62,000 nucleotides of DNA from Glandiceps talaboti. Taxonomy: Eukaryota > Hemichordata > Enteropneusta > Spengelidae. The notes below the pieces were generated by a model that saw only the letters and a program-made list of their open reading frames with translations, searched no databases and was not told the DNA's origin. A program made the position numbers and the translations under genes. Shown in pieces: positions 39,901-56,924 of the stretch; position 1 is the stretch's first letter; the number at the start of each line of letters is the position of its first letter. The stretch covers positions 29,449,176-29,511,175 of the forward strand of contig NC_135550.1 of the NCBI RefSeq assembly GCF_964340395.1, given 5' to 3'.

Positions 39901-40748
39901 AGTAACATGGCTTAATTGATCAAAAACTATTTTTTGATTAAAATATTTTTGCAAATGTAAAATTATTAAGTAGGGATGCATATGAGCAACTAATCGTCAA
40001 CGTTCACGCTTCGAGGCCTTAAAAGTAATAATGGCCAAAATAAATAGTTTCAAGGCTAACGTGTAAACAACATGCACAGTATAACATTCATGTATAAATT
40101 ATTTTGAACAGATGACAATAAAACACCTTGAAATAGTGACGTCCATTGTCGTAAACATATAAATATATATTTATGACGAACTGTCATAATAAATATCATA
40201 ATATGAGGAAAAGCAAACAATTTTTAAGTAAATATTTCAGATTATCAGATTAGTCTGAAAGAACCAGTCGTTGGTCAGCTAACATCTAACCTCTCGCTAC
40301 ATTTTACATATACGCGGAAATAACGACTAGATCTTTCAGACTATGTATCAGATGAAAATGAACGAATGAAAGAATTAATGAATACATACATACATAAAGG
40401 TGGAGATTACATAACCATACATTTTATAAACCATGAATTGTTATCCTATAAATGGTTGAATTCGATATTCATGAACTCTCTGTTGTCTGTGAATTATTCT
40501 GATTGGAATATTACGACCAAAAGTTAAACAGTCTGACTCTATAATAGCCAATTTCAGGAAACATATGGAAGACAAAATGCAACATTCACCGTATAGTATG
40601 TTACCTATCTGTCTATCTGTCTGTTTGTTTGTCTGTCTATCTATCTATCTGTCTGTCTGTCTATCTGTCTGTCTGTCTGTCTGTCTGTCTGCCTGTCTGT
40701 CTGTCTGTCTACGATTTGTCTGTCTGTCTGTCTGTCTGGCTCCCTATG

Positions 40749-40781
<33 letters not shown>

Positions 40782-40865
40782 GCCTATATGTATGTATGTC
40801 TGTCTGTCTGTCTGCCTGCCTGCCTGTCTGTCTGCCTGCCTGCCTGTCTGCTTGCCTGCCTACCC

Positions 40866-40905
<40 letters not shown>

Positions 40906-40908
40906 GCC

Positions 40909-40954
<46 letters not shown>

Positions 40955-41824
40955 GAAATAATTTGTGGCGTACATTGACATCCTAATCTATTTCTGTATT
41001 ATGAACTGAAAGAACAAGTCAGACCCTGAATACTTAGATTTCGATAAATTCAGCACTATTCTTAATAGTGACTTCTAAGAACCTAAAAACTGTCGATTGA
41101 GTTTCAACTGATAAGCCTATTATTTATTAGAGTTATTTCCCTATCGTCGTTTTTCAGGCCCATTCTCCGGCGAAGTATTTGTACAAAATAGGTGTTTGTG
41201 AAAACGCGACAACAAGCCATTCTTTGGAGGTAAGTACGATGTCTTTCAAGATACGGAATCTTACGCTGGAGAATTAGTATTGTCAATAAAACTTGTAAAT
41301 GATGTAACTCAGATGTGAAGCCCGTAATTTAGAACACAACGACCATCTTTTCATTGTCGGTATTAATTTGAATCATAAGGTTATAGACGTATATATTTAC
41401 CCTCAGCATTCATCACAACATCGACAATGTCTGGGCACAAGTTAAAATATTACTCCGGAGTACGTTGGGTTCTATTAATTCAATTATTATTAGACTTTTT
41501 GACTTTACTTATTTTCAGATGTATATGTTTGTATCAAGACTGAACGGTCCACCAATCGGCTTGTCCCTTTGGGGCGTCGTTGTTCTCACCAAGGAGTTTA
41601 TTTTTGCTGTGAGTAGTAGAATGTAGATTAATATGACTAATATAGTTGTTTGCTCATAACCTATGTGCAGTGAAACCGACTCATGTTTCAACATCCTTCC
41701 CTTCATGCATGCGTGCATGTACGTGTGCATGAGTGATTGTACTGTACATTCGTATGGATGGACGGACATACATTACATTACATACGTGCCTGCGTGCGTA
41801 CATACCCACCCAGCCACTACCTAC

Positions 41825-41921
<97 letters not shown>

Positions 41922-42337
41922 CACATACATACATACATACATACATACATACATACATACATACATACATACATACATACATACATACATACATACATAC
42001 ATACATACATACATACATACAATGTCTGAATTCGCTCTGTGTCCCTTTTCATGATTTATCATCCACCATTATGTAGATATTGGTACATCGTTGTAACGTT
42101 CCATTTCTTGCATTTCTGACCAGCTTTGATTATATAAACGGTTTGTTAATGGTGAAAATGGCAATGAATTATAACCGTTCTTAATAATAATTCTCCATAT
42201 AAAGCAGCGAATTTGATATTGTTTAATTTCAATAACAATAACAGACGTATTGCTAAAAATGTCATGTATTCTTTCTGCAGGTTATTGGAGGATTTGTAAC
42301 ATATTTTGCGTTGGTTGCTCAAACACTGAAGAAGTAA
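36909..42337 (+). CDS. Gustatory receptor-like (GRL) 7-TM protein, copy 1 (462 aa)
   Basis: Member of the insect Gr/Or chemoreceptor superfamily; these proteins are seven-pass membrane proteins with an intracellular N-terminus, and many act as ligand-gated channels. Four exons: 36909-38078 (390 codons), 41158-41229, 41519-41608 and 42281-42337, all joined by phase-0 introns. That is the C-terminal intron layout regarded as ancestral in the superfamily. Hydrophobic segments lie near residues 115-138, 154-179, 214-236, 259-290, 337-357, 363-385 and 430-458. The last carries TYFALVAQ, matching the TYxxxLxQ hallmark of TM7. Other motifs shared with the copy at 46480-49514 are [23 protein letters not shown] and GLSLWGVV. 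The N-terminal tail has an imperfect RSPRLT repeat. The ATG is preceded by an in-frame stop. AATAAA at 42882 is a possible polyadenylation signal. The ligand is unknown; a sensory role is inference. Confidence 0.92.
38079..41157. other. GRL copy 1 intron 1 (3.1 kb)
   Basis: AT-rich sequence with a CTGT microsatellite near its 3' end. No other exon is visible. Confidence 0.7.
40605..40953. repeat. (CTGT)n microsatellite with CTAT/CTGC variants
   Basis: About 350 bp of CTGT units ending about 200 bp before exon 2 of GRL copy 1. Frames of the SVCLSVCL type are artefacts. Confidence 0.95.
41824..42020. repeat. Compound microsatellite (CA)n-(AT)n-(ACAT)n in GRL copy 1 intron 3
   Basis: CA repeats to about 41876, AT repeats to about 41916, then ACAT units to 42020. 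Confidence 0.95.
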
Positions 42338-42479
42338 AATATGTTCATTCCACGTGGCTCCTAATCTTCTACAGAATATGTTGTTTCTTTTGTACATAAT
42401 GACAATTTCATCCTTCCATTTGTAATGTTTCTTACCAAATGTAGTTAAGTCGATATGTTTACTTAGTTTAGTGATGTAC

Positions 42480-42704
<225 letters not shown>

Positions 42705-44630
42705 TGCATTTGTGCGCAGATTTTGTCCTAACCAATCGACATTTGTAATGGGGACCGGATACATATTCAGTTTCGCAAAGTGAGACAAACGATTTAAGAA
42801 CTGTCACTCCGGGTTTTTTTATCGTTCCATATCAAAATCATCTGCGTTTGGACTTTATATTACTCATTGGGTTATTGTGCAAATAAAAAAGCTTTTTATA
42901 GTAATTAAATGGACGGGTGTTCAATGGGGGATTTTAATTGGTAACACTGTAATGGATGAGTAATGAGCCACATTGTGAAACCACTGAATACATGTCTGAC
43001 CCCGTGTTTTGTGGCATTGTAATGAAATAGTTTAAACACATCGCTATTGAAAAGATGAAAAGATAGTGCCAAATCGATCACAGGTAGCAACTGGCGCAGT
43101 GGTCCTCGCGTGACTAAGTTATTGTCATCATTGCACACACTGTTGACTGATGTATACAAGTTACAGTAACTGCAGATGGTGCATAAATGTATGAAATGAT
43201 CATAAATAATGTGGTAGGGTTATTTTATCGTTATATATTGAAAACTGGTGTGTCCGCAGATATTAGTAGAGTCTTCTCTCACCACTCGAACATTATATTA
43301 CCTCTGCCAACGAAAGCTGTAGTTGGAAGTGATGTTGTAACCTCTGTCTGTCGCTATGTCGCCCTGTCCAATTGTATGTCTCTCTGTCTGTGTGTGTGTG
43401 TTATCCATATTCCATATTTCCTAGAATCATTAATACAATCCTAAATATTGTAAGATTTCATGAAAACTCATCTCTTATGATATCTGTTTAATTTGTGGAG
43501 CCTCTTCAATTCGAAAATGAATAAAAGAATATTTAATATGGATCACATTCGTTTCTAATTTAAGGTTCCAAAGTTACTATATTTTGCTGTGTAAATGCAT
43601 AAAATACTTTTTTGTCAACTTAAGAGTTTCTACAATGTTTGCCAATCATGCAAGTATATATAGAAGCATGTCACTAAAATGTCATATTGGAACCATATGC
43701 ACTTCTAGTATAAACGTACCCGGGACGGTTTGCTGGCTATTTATACCGAAACTAGACTGTTCTGTTTCCAAACTATTTCTAACCCTCCGTAAACCAGATC
43801 AGGACTCTTTTCCGTTCTCGGCTGCGTTTTTTTTTTCTGGATCTGGTGTATCTTTAAACAAACTACATGTGTGAAGTAAATTGTATCTTCAAATAAATAT
43901 GATTTTTAACCGAATTGTATCATTTTTAACATCTCGACTGCAGTAAAACAATGCTGTTTATACTTTATTTTGCTAGCATTCATCAAATTGTATGTTTAAA
44001 TTTAAGAAGAATGATAATATAATTGAACATTTAAGGAATTTATGGTATTACATGTAAGAGATCAGTGAACATCTTCAATGCACAAGATAACAGATAACTT
44101 ATTAACAAGGCTTACAGTCACGTTCACTATTTCAATTTAACTGTAATTGATAGACTGATCGATGTGCATGACCAGGAGCTGGAGCATGACAATAAAAAGC
44201 CAATAAATATATATTTTCATGAGCGATATTATTTTTGAAATGTAGCGCACACATGTACGTCATAAGTTATTAGTCTCAAGTGAATGCATCAATTGCAGCG
44301 TACTCAGATACTACAGTGCCGTTAAAGGTGGAATCGTTAATGTCATCATGACCTTTAGGGGTCGTAAATTCAATCTCAGAGAACTCGTGACGTGTGGGAT
44401 GATATTGCAGAGGTTGTTCATAATACAACGAAATCAAACATAAACTTTTGAAGTCACAAGATATCCGTTTATTTTAAAAAGAAAGCTATACGATGTTCAA
44501 CGTTTACATTCTTTGTCGGGGGAGGGGCTGTTGAAAAGTGTCTGCTGCAGACATTTCATGTAAAAATCACCGAGGTAAATATTTAGGTGCCCTATCTATA
44601 CACATCAGTATAGTAAGATAACTTACAGTC

Positions 44631-44856
44631 GATAGAACTCATCATTGTGACTGCACAAAGGAAAAACAAGCAAAGGGTAAAGAAAAGTCTTCGCTTCAAT
44701 ATATGCTCGACGCTGAGGGCACTACTCGAAAACTCCATGAAGAAAAATACAGTGCGCGCGAGTCACAGCAAGTCTACCAGTCTCTCAGAAACAACGACGT
44801 GGGCTACACGTATGTTAATATGGAAATATGAGGATGGGACGAGAATGGGGTGTTGA
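44631..44856 (+). other. Possible exon-like open stretch, unrecognised
   Basis: After an 'aacttacag' acceptor-like site, one frame stays open for 75 codons to a TGA. It contains a very basic run (QRKNKQRVKKSLRFN) and a Ser/Thr-rich part, which could resemble a cytoplasmic receptor tail. A second frame is also open over much of it. No upstream exon or family match is visible, so this may be chance. Confidence 0.15.
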
Positions 44857-45375
44857 TACAATTAAGTGTATGGTCATCTATTTGTAAAATCACATCATAA
44901 ATAACTGCTGGGCCTGGCAACATTTCCTGGATTATGTTATGTATAAGACAGATATGACATAAAAAGAATATATACATATTATAGAAACATATAATAAAAT
45001 AAAACTGTCCTATAAAATTGCTTAACTAATTATCTGATAATATACTTTCTTTTAAACACCGGTAGGTAATCAACATCAAAGTTTATAGATACATTACACG
45101 TAAACATCCTGAGCTTTTGATAATCTTGTGAGAATTCATGAAATGTGAGTCAATAAATTATGTATTGTTAATATCGATTTGACATGCGTGTCTTTTGAAT
45201 TAATTATGAAACGAGGGTACTTTAATAGACTAACTTATCTTCAATCTTCAATTTGATTAATGAACTGGACGTTTTTACTGAATACTTTATTTTGTAGCAG
45301 GATTGGGCAACCCTGGGGTACGCGTACTAATGGATAACAGCGATCTGTGTAACGTTGACAAACTCCAAGGACGAA

Positions 45376-45514
<139 letters not shown>

Positions 45515-46479
45515 ACTTGAAGCAAATGAACATATCAACTTGAAGCAAATGAACATTCCCTCACAAGCAACAGACAATATAATAATATTTTTTTATAAAA
45601 ACAGTTTAATTAACATCGATTGCCCAAGGCAAATAAAAAGTGTATACGCGAAAATATAAAAAAAAAATTCATAGAGTAAACCTTCAAATCGTTACATAAT
45701 ATGCAAAACGGTCAAAAGTTTAGTTTTTTTTCTTATTTGTTCTACAAAAGAGATGTTCTTTTACTGAAAGACAGTTTTTTAAATACGGAAAACATGAAAA
45801 GAAAGTATATAACCTTTGAAATGAAGTTATAATGTAAATATTTTATCTCTGCAATATACCACGTGAAAGTCTGTTAATGAAGCCTGTGCGGCACAAAAAC
45901 GGATTTTAAAATAAATTGAAAGATTTAAAGATTCTGAAATATTATTCATCTAAACATCTTTAGCTCGACGCTCATCGTATTTCAGTCTGTGAATTTGAAT
46001 GACATTTCCACACTCGCCATGAAAAGTTTTTAAAATTTCAACTGCACAGCTATTTCAAAAGCTAGTGGAAATTGAATGCTAATTGGTCAATTGTACTTAT
46101 ATATTGGAAGTAAAGGTCTATCGGTTACCCAAATTGTAGTGTAGATTAATATTTCTTAAGTTTTAAAAATCTAACATCAAGTAAGCTAAGAAGGAATGAC
46201 GTTAATCAGCTGCCTTTTCATCATTGCTTTATATTCTTAATTTCGTAAAAAACCCAATTGAATCATAATTATCGCATATATATGTACAATAATCATATTG
46301 ATGTTTTAAAATTGTTAATGAAATGTTGTTGAAAGTACATCCATATATCACTTTAACACACAGTATCATGTTCCATTAGTGTTTTATGACATGTCTAGAA
46401 ATCCTGCCTACCAGAAATGTAACATCTCAGAACTAGAAATAGTGTTCAGTAAAATACGGTAGCGTGAGGTACAGCAAGT

Positions 46480-49514
<3,035 letters not shown>

Positions 49515-49705
49515 TCTGTGTTTTATAGGATTCTGTAAACAATTTGAGTGGTAGTACTATAGTGGTTGATACTCCAGTATACTTAATTATCAATTATACT
49601 CCCTTATTCACTAAATTTCGGTTGTCATATCAACTGTCGAAGTTTGCCTGAAATTAAATAAAATATCATGACCTAGTAGTAACAACAAATTAACTATACG
49701 TGCCG

Positions 49706-49711
49706 TGTATG

Positions 49712-49745
<34 letters not shown>

Positions 49746-49789
49746 TGTATGTATGTATGTGTGTGTATGTTTGTATGTATGTATGTATG

Positions 49790-49820
<31 letters not shown>

Positions 49821-50069
49821 GTATGTATGTATGTATGTATGTATGTATGTATGTATGTGTGTGTGTGTATGTATGTATGTATGTATGTATGTATGTATGT
49901 ATGTATGTATGTATGTATGTGTGTGTGTATGTATGTATGTATGTATGTATGTGTGTGTATGTATGTATGTATGCATGTATGTGTGTGTATGTATGTATGT
50001 ATGCATGTAAGTATGTATGTATGTATGTATGTATGTGTGTGTGTATGTATGTATGTATGTATGTATGTA

Positions 50070-50100
<31 letters not shown>

Positions 50101-50158
50101 ATGTATGTATGTATGTATGTATGTATGTATGTATGGATGGATGGATGGATATGGTGGA
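49706..50158. repeat. (ATGT)n microsatellite ending in (GGAT)n
   Basis: ATGT units with GTGTGT interruptions, then a few GGAT units. It lies about 190 bp upstream of the GRL copy 2 start codon (that gene is on the minus strand). Confidence 0.95.
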
Positions 50159-53100
50159 TGGATGGATGAAGGTAGGTAGGTAGGGGAGTACATTATGTAC
50201 TTGTATAAATAATGTTAATTGAAATAATCAGTATTCATTATTGTGTTAATTCATTTTGTTAACTCACAAGGTGCGACATATCCGATATGTATTCTTACTT
50301 GTAAGCTATAAATTAGAAGTCGCCGAGGTTATTGAAAGTCACTAATAGATGAACAAATCCGTCGCTATTCATGGCCATCACTAAACAACTTCTCGTTTAA
50401 ATTTACAAAATACGAAAACGGGAAAAATAGACTCCAAGTGAAGAAGTGTACATGATTTTAGGATAAAGAAAATGTTACCGAGCAAAACCAACACGACATG
50501 GTATTTTCCTGCGATACATGTGATTGTCCAATCATCATGAACAGTAAAATGAGTATAGTCGATGAGTTCTTAAAATTGTTTATAATACCACGATTTAAAG
50601 GAAAATAGGCACTTAACATGATTGTTAATTACCTACCTGGAAAATTTTGGATTTTAATGATGGCCACGAGTAGTTATGGATTGAATAGGTCCGCTTATCA
50701 GTTTTTGAAACGAGGTGCAATGATAATTTAGTTACTAATCTAAAACAGTTCTTATTATATAAAAAAGTATGATGAATGATTCCGATATCGTAAATGCCTT
50801 GTACGATGAATGATTCCGATGTTGTGAAAGCCTTGGGCAATTTTGGTTATACAACGCTTTGGAATACCCATCAATTATGACGTTAACGTGTTAATGCGGT
50901 GTCTTTAATTACTTCGATTGTGTTGCATTTGTGATACTATGGTTTTTCATGTTTTCCCCATTTCCCTTTACGCTTGATATTTATTGTTGAGATCACAAGA
51001 ATTACATAAAAGTTATATCTATTTATCGTTTGCGATTTTACTAGCCATATCCCTACAATCGTTGTTTCATCTAAGTCAATCACGTAGACAACTTTTTGAG
51101 AGCATTAGTCCTGAAAAAAACACGCCTTACCGCAATTTATAACATAGATATGAAGAACATGAAACTAGTGATTAGTTAACTGGTGATATAGATCAATCGA
51201 ATATATACATGTAATGAGTTTACATGACAATAACAGAAAGATGACAGGATTTCATGGTGATGATTTTATCACCAAGATTATTTTCAAATCACCAATGCTA
51301 TTATTTACTTTACTGGATGGAGAAGAGGCAAGACATTGAACGAAATTTAAAGCAGTCTTGGAATATTAAAATGTGCTTTAAAATGTATTTCTCACAATCA
51401 CATAATTGTTGTTATTATAATTATTGCTAACAGTGATATCATCATGAAAAATTATCAGAGTATGCCCCCAACATTTCTGCTCTGAGGTTTGGCAAACATT
51501 GGCAATGTCCTGGGTCCAATGACAAGGGAATGTTCTTCGTTGGAGAACTGTCGTTCAAGTAAAATAATTGGAGAACTGTCGTTCAAGTAAAATAATTTAC
51601 TCGAACGTTTGATTTGTTCATAGTTGTTGTATCACCAGACGGATTATAATTTAGTGGCCTGAACGAGAAAGAACTGTTTTAGTATGACGACTATAAAAAG
51701 CAATTGTGGTCGAAAGTAATTAGTATTTGATGTAATTGCAGTCAGTCTGTACACTGTATTAATCACAAGTTACATTCACATGGCTGATGTCATTAAGATA
51801 CATTAATCACACTAATTGCCATACTAATTACTACACAAAGAAAACTAATTTCAAAACTGGCAAGAAATGACACAGTAAAGAATGGACACATCCCATATAT
51901 TATTGATTGCTTATTTCATAATCACGTGCGAATTTAAAATGAATGAGTTGGGACAGTAGTCGAAGACACTTTAGACTGTCACTTCAATTGAAATCAGAAA
52001 GGTTTGTTGTGTTATAGTAATGAAGTGATGTCTCAGTAATTGCTATCAAGATATCCATAAGACAGTGACACATTGAAAGCTGTGTAAATACTGGACAGAG
52101 ATTTAATACATAAATCATTTTACAAGGTTGCAAAATAGAAAGCTTTTCATGGTTCTATAAGGAATAAATCTGTTACATGTCTTTTGTTTTAATTCAGCCT
52201 GTATATGTTTTATAACTTGTTAAGTTTTGTTGTTGATTAGTTTGATGATAGTAGTAATTGGTTTAATTAATCATCACTTCAAATGAACTACCTCTGAAGG
52301 TTTTAGAGAATGTATTCATATCGTGCAAACACTTTTAATGGCGATATTTATATGGAGATTTAGAAATTAAAATGTAAATGTCGAAATGCCTAATACACAA
52401 GAAGTGAAATAAAAGCTCTTAAATACACTGTTCAAGTCGTAGACGTGAATCTCAACCATATACAATTCATATCACAACATTAATAGACACACCTATTCGT
52501 CTTGACAAGTTAGAAACGTCTTCAAATCTAAGACGTTCTAATGAAATGACGAAATAAGAACTGTCAAACATTAAATACAAGTTTTTAAACTGCCTTACCG
52601 AAATCGTTGTTTACACAGGGCGGTGACGCTTCTGTCGTAGTGTTTTAGAGTAGAGTACATGAACTATCCTGGATGAAGTCCATGCAAGCATTGCTACTCT
52701 CAGATTGGTGCACGTTCTTCTTATTTCAATGTATTAAATGGCGAATTACAGCAAATATGCGCAGCCGCAAAACTATATATTTTTTTTTATGAGTCTGAAA
52801 TAAAGAAGACAGTAATGAGTTCATCCTATGAACATACTACCACCATGATAGGTAGAGCATTTACACCAGATTTGAATAGAAGAATGTCATGTGATTTGAT
52901 TACCCATTTTAATGGCAGAGATGGTAAATGTAGCAAAATTAATGATAAGTTTTGAAAATTTGTAAAAAAAGTCGTAGTCTAAGTTAGTTATTATCTTCAT
53001 ACAGTAAATAGGATGTCGATGTATATGTGCGATGGAAGCAAACTGTCCTTCGTTGCATGACTGTTTCCGTCAGTCGTCGGTACGATTCAGAAGTGACAAC

Positions 53101-53597
53101 ACACAGTATACCTTCACGGTATGTGTCTGATAATGAGACAACAGCCAAACAACAACTATAAAACACCGATGCAAACAGGCTAGGCCTTTACAGACGACCC
53201 GCTTAGACATTCATAGAATAATCGAGTAAAGATATTTTACAAATGTATATTTCGATCTTAGACGAACATAATATTTTTTGTTTAGTTCCGAATCTTAAAA
53301 GTAATAACTATAAGTTCACAGGATATGTATTTTCAAGCAAATTGGAATGACCGAATATATGTCAGATCATTGAATTGACATGTCCATTGTTCACAGTAAT
53401 CATGTTGTGAGAATATATATATTACAGGCTACAATGTGAATGCTTTAATGCTTATAAAGGCTGCAATGGATTGTATGCTCCGCAGGGAGTTGAGGAAGTG
53501 TAAAAGGATGTTGTGCCGCTATAGATCCGAGCCAGGGGTAATAATTGCACCGCACTTGGAGCACAGAGTGGGGAACCGCTACATAAGAACCAACATT

Positions 53598-53600
53598 AGC

Positions 53601-53681
<81 letters not shown>

Positions 53682-53682
53682 T

Positions 53683-53754
<72 letters not shown>

Positions 53755-53755
53755 T
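53598..53755. repeat. (AGT)n microsatellite
   Basis: About 52 AGT units with one TTG interruption. Poly-Ser and poly-Leu frames across it are artefacts. Confidence 0.95.
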
Positions 53756-55833
53756 TACACGGTCGGTAAACACAACTTTTGCAATATTTCCTGATTTGCA
53801 GGTTGTTGTTTTCAACACATTAAATTGTACATGTTCTGCATTTGCTGCTATCGTATAGTCATAATGATTTAAAGAATTTCATGTAAATTTCATGTACTTC
53901 AGAAATAGATGCGTGTTATACAAATAACTGGAAATAGCACACATAGGTGACTGATGATGATTCACGGGTGAAGAAATGACTTGCGAGTTTAATAGAACTG
54001 GTTGTCACAAAGTAATAAAAACATTAGATGAGTGATTATCACTCCAGCAGGGATAGGTATTATAAACTATGACGTCATCATCAAACTACAGTTGTCCCAC
54101 TTCCGCTCACAATGTTATTTCGTCTTCTCCTACATGTAAACCCATCCCGAAAGATTCTCGGATTTTATTGTGCATTGTGAAGTTATGGGGTGATTGTTTC
54201 CCATTTCAACTGTTGAGCGTCAAGCTGTTTTAATTACCACCTGTTAATATTAGAATTCGGAGAATATCATTTAGTGAGAAGAAGTGTAAGGCAAGTTGAT
54301 AAGGTTTTCTCTGTTAACTGGAACCAGTCGGTTTACTTGGCATTGCGTGTTTGGTTTTCTGTTGTCAGACTGTGCAGAAAGTTGTTTCCATGTTACAATG
54401 AATTATGTATAGATGGTTAAAATAATAAATCGTTTCTATAAAAATATCCCCATTGGACATTAACAAACGATACAAATGGAATATGATGGACATGTTCCTT
54501 TCACTATTGATTAAAAGGTAGTAATTTGCATATAGAATATTTAACGAATTGTCAAAGTGACCGTGACTTACACAATCAGTACATTTATGACTGTAGAGTT
54601 TTTATTGTATAACTTAATTACTTGGTAACCGTTGTGATAAGTTTCTTCCTGTCCATTAGAAGGAAACCAATTATTGCAAGCGAGTTTCCCAACATAAATC
54701 AATACAATTTATAATTGCATGAAGTTAATTCCTCTATGACGTTTATGGTTATTTCTAGTGTGCATGGAATGTGTTAACGTTATACTATAAGTAATTGTTA
54801 TGAAACCAGATAATCATACCTTTCAATCTGTTTCCAGTATCAAATCAAAATGAAATTACCAACACCTTAACCACTGTACATCACACACGTGCACATAGGT
54901 CTGCCTCTGTTCGGTATTGGCCTTTCTCTGATTGACAAAGCAAGGAGGGTTAGTTGTACTAAAAGACCTGAAATATAAACCAACGTTCACGAGATATGAG
55001 AATGAAAACTTCAAATCTAGAACTATCCTGCTGATTGATGCCATTGCTATATAAAGAAGCATCTTAGTTCAAAGTTAAAGCGACAGTGCCCTACAGATGG
55101 AATTATGACATTAGGCATTGTAAGATACTTGGGCCATACCTTGAGAACACTTTCCACAAATGATTGCAATAATATAAAATTATTGCCTGGATGAGGTCAC
55201 TAGTAGACATCTATTACACAGAGGGTTGTTTGTAGCAACTATTTCCCCAAGGCCTGCCACATGACACAGTCTACGCCAATCAATGAAGGATGTATGTGTA
55301 TTATAATGCAATAACTAGTAAATGTCGGAATCATATGGCTATTCATATTATACAACGCTAAAAGTCTTTTTTAAATTGTATTTGTATATTATAGTTGAAT
55401 CTACATTACGATAAAATTCTCAGAACTAAAATGTTAGGGAAGATTCTTGCAGAGTTAGCTTACACTTTCAAAAGACAGGCAATTGATATATTAGTAAATG
55501 AAGCTTAAGGGAGTTTAGAATAATAAGGTAAGGATAGGAACTTATGTGAATATTCAATTTCCAGATTGCTGTGTCATCTATTGACATAAAATGCGAAGTC
55601 ATATTTTCTCGTTTCATTTCCTTCAGGTGATTGGGAATCGATATTATGATATCACATGTGTACGCATGAGCAAGGATACACTAGTTTACGATTATACCAT
55701 CATAAAACTTTCATATTCTTGTATTAATTTAATTGATTTATCATCAAGACGATTAAATAAGTTGTTTGGTTTAATTGTAACGTTGTGTTGTGTTGTGTTG
55801 TGTTGTCATTTGTGTGACCGTGATTTGTTTCAG

Positions 55834-55995
55834 ATGGTTATTGTGCGACGTTATTCAAACGTACAATCTGCTTGGCATCCCTGCATTTTCTGTTCCTAAC
55901 ACACTGTTGACATTGACACTAAGACATGCCATGTCACGCAGTCTAATTCATATTTTTGTTTCGTGTCTACCATGGCAGTGTAAATCTGAACTTCC
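55834..55995 (+). other. Candidate orphan exon, unrecognised
   Basis: A 162-bp stretch lies between a good acceptor (tttgtttcag) and a perfect donor (gtaagt) and is open in one frame, giving a hydrophobic product with NLLGIPAFSVPNTLL. It has no match I recognise and no clear partner exons. It could be a remnant from the GRL pseudogene neighbourhood or chance. Confidence 0.2.
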
Positions 55996-56124
55996 GTAAG
56001 TAACAATCCAATCTACAGATACAAAAGGAACATACGGTTAAAATAATCAAATGATCATTACATGGAAATTTCATAGTTTCAACTTTCCAGCAACTACATT
56101 AAAAATCTTGCCATTTTATGATGA

Positions 56125-56655
56125 TGTTTATAGGGACATCTAAAAAGAGCGAGAACCAATAATTCTATCAATGTTACATATGACAATACTAAGTTAGAAT
56201 GTGCTTCAAATGAAAATCTCCTGGATGTAAATATTGATGATACACTGACCTGGGAAAAACAAGTGAGCACTATATGTAGTAAAGTAATTTTTAAATTACA
56301 TCACCTCAAACGTAACACACATTTATTGAAAGACTGACAGAATGCTGTTGCAAGAGTACTCTTATATTAGACTCTGATTTCGATACACCTGACAATGTTT
56401 TATTTGATTCTCTACAATGGCTTTGTTTTAGAAAACGAATCACTTACAATGAAGTCGTTTTAATGTACAAAGTCCAGAATAGCCTGGCTATAAATTATCC
56501 CAATGTTTTTAGAAGTATACGTGCTGAAACCAAGGGATGGACTATAATTCCAAAAACACAGAACATAGATTTTTAAGAAGAGTTTTAGATATAATGTTGT
56601 TAAAATATGGAATGCTCAACAGTTTATCGAGTTTAAATAAAGTCTAATAATAATA
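56125..56655 (+). mobile_element. Decayed non-LTR retrotransposon (LINE) reverse-transcriptase C-terminus
   Basis: Translated pieces show NLLDVNIDDTLTWEKQV followed by STICSKVIFKLHHLKR, the LGVxIDxxLTWxxHIxxICxK pattern at the C-terminal end of many LINE reverse transcriptases. Further on are QNAVARV and then LQWLCFRKRITYNEVVLMYK, matching the LxWLPxxxRIxYxxxxLxYK pattern. The pieces are separated by stops and frameshifts. No endonuclease or upstream RT motifs are visible. It is a 5'-truncated, dead copy, about 270 bp upstream of the GRL pseudogene. Confidence 0.7.
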
Positions 56656-56924
56656 ATTAGACATATTCCATCACGATTCATTGTATGTTTGGGGATGACA
56701 TGAAACACAAAATTATCAGTATATGGCTACAATTGTATAGAAGCACTTGATTATGAATGTTTGAAAACACATTTCCTACGGAAATAATTATGACGACACT
56801 TATCGAGAGCTAGTTACAAAACGTCTTAAGGTTCAATCGTATGATGTTCAGCCGTATTGTTAGTAGAAAGGCACAGTTTGGTCGGTTGCCAAAACCCTAC
56901 AGTGCTTCCAACGCGACGTATCTC

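Larger units (their letters stand above)
49515..55833. other. Spacer upstream of GRL copy 2 and GRL pseudogene
   Basis: AT-rich, with an ATGT array at 49709-50140, a short 29-bp direct duplication 'ttggagaactgtcgttcaag' at about 51539-51597, a (GTA)n tract at 53598-53755 and a dispersed-repeat relative of about 3230-3290 at 55175-55260. No supported gene. Confidence 0.6.

Noticed and set aside
53436-53858. 140-codon frame with a poly-Ser stretch
   Set aside because: Most of it is an AGT microsatellite. The 45 or so residues before it have no splice context or recognisable domain.
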